From: Conexibacter sp. CPCC 205762
Lineage (GTDB): Bacteria > Actinomycetota > Thermoleophilia > Solirubrobacterales > Solirubrobacteraceae
Direction of reading: 5' to 3'
Length of the DNA: 64,000 nucleotides
Assembly: GCF_030646155.1 (NCBI RefSeq)
Contig: NZ_JAUTDN010000001.1
Span: 310,001 to 374,000 of the forward strand
Shown here: piece after piece, positions 61,775 through 64,000 of the stretch
How the letters are laid out: each line of letters opens with the position of its first letter
How positions within the stretch are numbered: the first letter of the stretch is position 1
Position numbers and translations under genes: made by a program
Notes under the pieces: model-generated
The model's database searches: none
What the model was told of the DNA's origin: nothing
Seen by the model: only the letters and a program-made list of their open reading frames with translations

Positions 61775-62173
61775 TCAGCGCGAGCTCGGCACACGGTCGC
61801 GCGCATAGCGGCGGAAGGCCTGCTCGAAGGAATCCCAGTCCCAGTCCCAGTCGCGCGGGGGCGGCTTCGGACCGCGACCGCCGCCGCCACCGCCGCCACC
61901 GCCTTCGTCCTCGTCGGTGCCGGGGGATTCGCCGCGGCCGAGCCAGCCGGCGGTGCAGACCAGCTCACTGGCGACCAGCAGCGCGATCGCGCCGGCCAGC
62001 ACGGAGCCGGCCGTCAGCGCCAGCGCGGCGATCGCGTAGCAGAGCAGGCCGATCGCGACGATGAAGCCGCGGACGCGCAGATCGATCCTTCTCGCGGGCG
62101 GCGGCGCGAGGTACGCGAGCAGCAGCGAGCCGATCAACAGCAGCGCGAGCGACAGCTTCAAGGCCGTGGCCAT
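61775..62173 (-). CDS. Small three-helix membrane protein with Gly-rich and D-W repeat tail
   Basis: This 132-aa protein has TM helices at about 5-22, 36-53 and 56-75. A cytoplasmic or external tail follows, with a run of nine glycines, a Pro-rich piece, then DWDWDWDSFEQAF and a basic end. TAAACC lies 6 nt before the ATG (leaderless pattern). It resembles no family I recognise. The WD-repeat dipeptides are encoded by near-perfect DNA triplet-pair repeats (around 61836-61856). Function unknown. Confidence 0.65.
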   Translation of the reverse strand: MATALKLSLALLLIGSLLLAYLAPPPARRIDLRVRGFIVAIGLLCYAIAALALTAGSVLAGAIALLVASELVCTAGWLGRGESPGTDEDEGGGGGGGGGRGPKPPPRDWDWDWDSFEQAFRRYARDRVPSSR

Positions 62174-62246
62174 AAAGAAGGTTTACCCGATTGTCCTTGC
62201 ACGTGCACGGACCTCACTGGCTTCAGACCGCTTCGAGACCGTCTGG

Positions 62247-63404
62247 TCAGAGAAAGTCGAGCGTGATCGGCGGCAGCGGCTCGCCCGTCTCCACGGCGAC
62301 GCGGCACTGCTCGACGAGATCGCGCTCCAGCTCCAGGTCGCAGCTGCGGCGGTGGAAGCGCGGCAGCTCCTCCTCGGCGCGGTCGAGCAGCTGCTCGGCG
62401 CGGGCGCCGTCGCTGTTGAGCGCGCCCAGCAGGAAGGCGCGCAGCCGCAGCCACGGGTGCTCGACGAGCGCCAGGCGGCGGCGCACGTCGTCGATGCGGG
62501 CGGCGATCTCGACCGTCGCGTCGCCGCGCTCGCGGGCCAGCTCGGCAAGGCACAGCTGCGCGTGGATCCAGCCGACGACGTTGCCGTGGCGCAACGCCTC
62601 GGCGGAGGCGTCGGCGAGCGGCCGCTGGGCAGCGTCGAGCCGGCCGAGCCGCCGCAGCGACTCGCCGATCCCGAGGTTGCAGGCGATCATCCCGTCGGTG
62701 TTGCGGTGCACCGGCCGGCGCGCCATCGCGCGGAAGCGGGCGAGCGCCTGGTCGGAGCGGCCGAGCGCCAGCAGTGCGCGCGCGACGGCGCGGTCGGCGG
62801 TGACGGAGACCCACGGATGGCCGCCGGCCCTGCGCGCCGCGGCCGCGGCGGCGGAGGCGACCTCGTAGGCGCCGTCGACGTCGCCGGCGAGCCGCAGCGA
62901 CTCCGACAGGATCACGCGCCCCCACAGCGGCAGCGCCGCGTCGGGGCGCTGGTCGGCGCTGCGGTTGGCCTCGTCAAGCTCCTCCAGCGCGCCGGCGTAG
63001 TCGCCGGCGCGGCGCAGCTGCTCGGCGCGCAGCCGGTGCAGGCCGCTGACCGAGAACCAGGCGCCGGCCCAGCCGTTGATGACGGCCGGCGAGAGCGGGG
63101 GAGGGACCAGCCGCTCGGGCTCGCGCTCCAGCTCGCCCAGCTCCTCCAGCAGCTGCTCGCAGAGCACGCCCGCGACCGACAGCGCGCCCATCCACGTCAG
63201 CGTCAGCGAGCGCTCGGCGCCCGCCTGCACGGCGAGGTGGAGCGCGCCGGCATCACGCGCCTCCTGCTCCAACCGCGCCCACGAGCTGCAGGCGTCGACC
63301 GCGCGACCCTGCGCGCGATCGCGCAACGCGCGCGAGAACGCGACCGCGGCCACGCTGCGGCCGCTCGCCCCTTCCGCCGTCACCGGTGCCATCGACATCA
63401 GCAC
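62247..63404 (-). CDS. TPR-like helical repeat protein
   Basis: This 385-aa protein is almost wholly alpha-helical, with repeated amphipathic pairs spaced about 35-40 residues: RAEQLRRAGDYAGALEELDEAN, VILSESLRLAGDVDGAYEVASAAAAAA, AVARALLALGRSDQALARFRAMA, ACNLGIGESLRRLGRLDAAQRPLADAS. These follow the TPR spacing. It resembles the C-terminal scaffolds of MalT/LuxR-type regulators but has no ATPase or HTH domain. It may be a protein-interaction module. ATG 63404 is used; ATG 63398 or 63392 would also fit. Confidence 0.68.
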   Translation of the reverse strand: MLMSMAPVTAEGASGRSVAAVAFSRALRDRAQGRAVDACSSWARLEQEARDAGALHLAVQAGAERSLTLTWMGALSVAGVLCEQLLEELGELEREPERLVPPPLSPAVINGWAGAWFSVSGLHRLRAEQLRRAGDYAGALEELDEANRSADQRPDAALPLWGRVILSESLRLAGDVDGAYEVASAAAAAARRAGGHPWVSVTADRAVARALLALGRSDQALARFRAMARRPVHRNTDGMIACNLGIGESLRRLGRLDAAQRPLADASAEALRHGNVVGWIHAQLCLAELARERGDATVEIAARIDDVRRRLALVEHPWLRLRAFLLGALNSDGARAEQLLDRAEEELPRFHRRSCDLELERDLVEQCRVAVETGEPLPPITLDFL

Positions 63405-63511
63405 TGCCCCCTGTGTCCTTCGCGCCCCGAACTGCCCCGTCTGCGCATCCTGACCGCAGACGCGACAGATGTCCAGTCGCGGCGAGGGCGGAGCCCTGCG
63501 GCGCCGGTGGC

Positions 63512-64000
63512 TCAGGCGCTCCTGCGGCGCCCGGAGGAGGCCGCTGAGGCGACGTTCGCCCCGGCCAGCTCGCGCGCCTGCTGCGGACCGAGGAACGGCG
63601 CCAGCGCGACGTACATCAGCTGCGGCAGCAGCTCGGGCAGGTCGGCGGTGCGCGCCTGCAGCACGCGCGCGTAGACGATCTCGTAGACGGCGCCGACGAT
63701 CGCCTCCGGCATCAGCTCCGGGACGTCGCCGCCGGCCGCCTCGTAGCCGGGCGAGAGGAACTGCATGAACTCGCGCAGCGCGGCGTCGCGGCGCTGCAGC
63801 GCGCGCGGGCCGGCGGCGAGCACCTCGACGAAGCCGAGTCTCGCCTCGTGCGGGCTCGCGGCGAGCGCGCCGAGGCCGGCCTCCAGCAGCGCGCGCAGCC
63901 GCTCGGGCCAGCTCTCGCCGCCGTTCTCGTAGGCGTCACGCGCGCCGTCGACGGCGCGATCGAGCAGCTGGTCGAAGGTCGCGAGGAAGATGTCCTCGCG
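63512..64000 (-). CDS. TetR-family regulator, C-terminal part (copy C, partial)
   Basis: The frame is open from the window edge to the stop at 63512. The visible 162 residues (EDIFLATFDQLLDRAVDGARDAYENGGESWPERLRALLEAGLG...FVEVLAAGPRALQRRDAALREFMQFLSPG...AIVGAVYEIVYARVLQ) align with the C-terminal domains of the two TetR copies at 53.9-55.4 kb, so this is a third paralogue. The HTH lies beyond the window. Ligand and target are unknown. Confidence 0.85.
   Translation of the reverse strand, partial: REDIFLATFDQLLDRAVDGARDAYENGGESWPERLRALLEAGLGALAASPHEARLGFVEVLAAGPRALQRRDAALREFMQFLSPGYEAAGGDVPELMPEAIVGAVYEIVYARVLQARTADLPELLPQLMYVALAPFLGPQQARELAGANVASAASSGRRRSA

Overview
The window is very GC-rich (roughly 70 percent by eye), densely coding bacterial chromosome. 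Gene order and content point to an actinobacterium. The run tlyA-nadK-recN-steA-mctB/steB-pyrG-NUDIX-xerD reproduces, with insertions, the order of M. tuberculosis Rv1694-Rv1701. The run aroQ-pepQ-efp-nusB-xseB-ispA-dxs is also a familiar actinobacterial order. GTG and TTG starts are common, and many start codons lie only 6-10 nt after a -10 box, which suggests leaderless mRNAs. A deep-branching class such as Thermoleophilia (Solirubrobacter/Conexibacter relatives) is my inference from the secreted-protein styles and the unexpectedly frequent AGA arginine codons; no rRNA is present to confirm it.

Layout, left half. 1-10.7 kb: aroQ end, pepQ, then a 5 kb insert (MFS pump, secreted GH44 glucanase, HTH regulator plus PAP2 phosphatase, a beheaded secreted-protein gene), then efp-nusB-xseB-ispA-dxs. 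10.7-14.2 kb: two tandem Calx-beta/GH6-like secreted proteins on the minus strand and a small membrane protein. 14.3-28.7 kb: tlyA-nadK-recN-steA-steB-GT4-pyrG-M20 peptidase-DUF3866-NUDIX, an inserted AAA/DUF4143 ATPase, xerD, deoB. 28.7-40.1 kb: MmcQ-like protein, membrane protein, mutM, a three-gene polar amino acid ABC transporter, glutaredoxin/recO divergent pair, ppdK, dgt, dnaG.

Layout, right half. 40.1-45.4 kb is accessory: tRNA-Asn, a Panacea-like protein, a divergent GntR/MFS pair, a HicAB toxin-antitoxin pair, DUF6941, a thioredoxin-fold protein and a glycosyltransferase. 45.4-53.7 kb: GGDEF plus degenerate HD-GYP protein, LLM and SDR oxidoreductases, a putative metallopeptidase, a GT-C-type membrane protein, an FAD protein. 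53.7-56.4 kb is the most unusual part: a CAT-anticodon tRNA, two TetR regulators, a strong divergent promoter driving a structured, apparently non-coding ~230-nt transcript with a large terminator, a CBS-pair protein, and a tRNA-Leu half-gene relic. 56.4-64 kb: zinc-ribbon/discoidin-like protein, rfbC, RpiR regulator, thioesterase, the pdxS-pdxT pyridoxal phosphate synthase operon, a TPR-like protein and the end of a third TetR.

Main functional themes: isoprenoid precursor supply (dxs, ispA), DNA repair and replication (recN, recO, mutM, xerD, dnaG, dgt), vitamin B6 synthesis (pdxST), and secreted carbohydrate-related proteins inserted into otherwise conserved housekeeping clusters.
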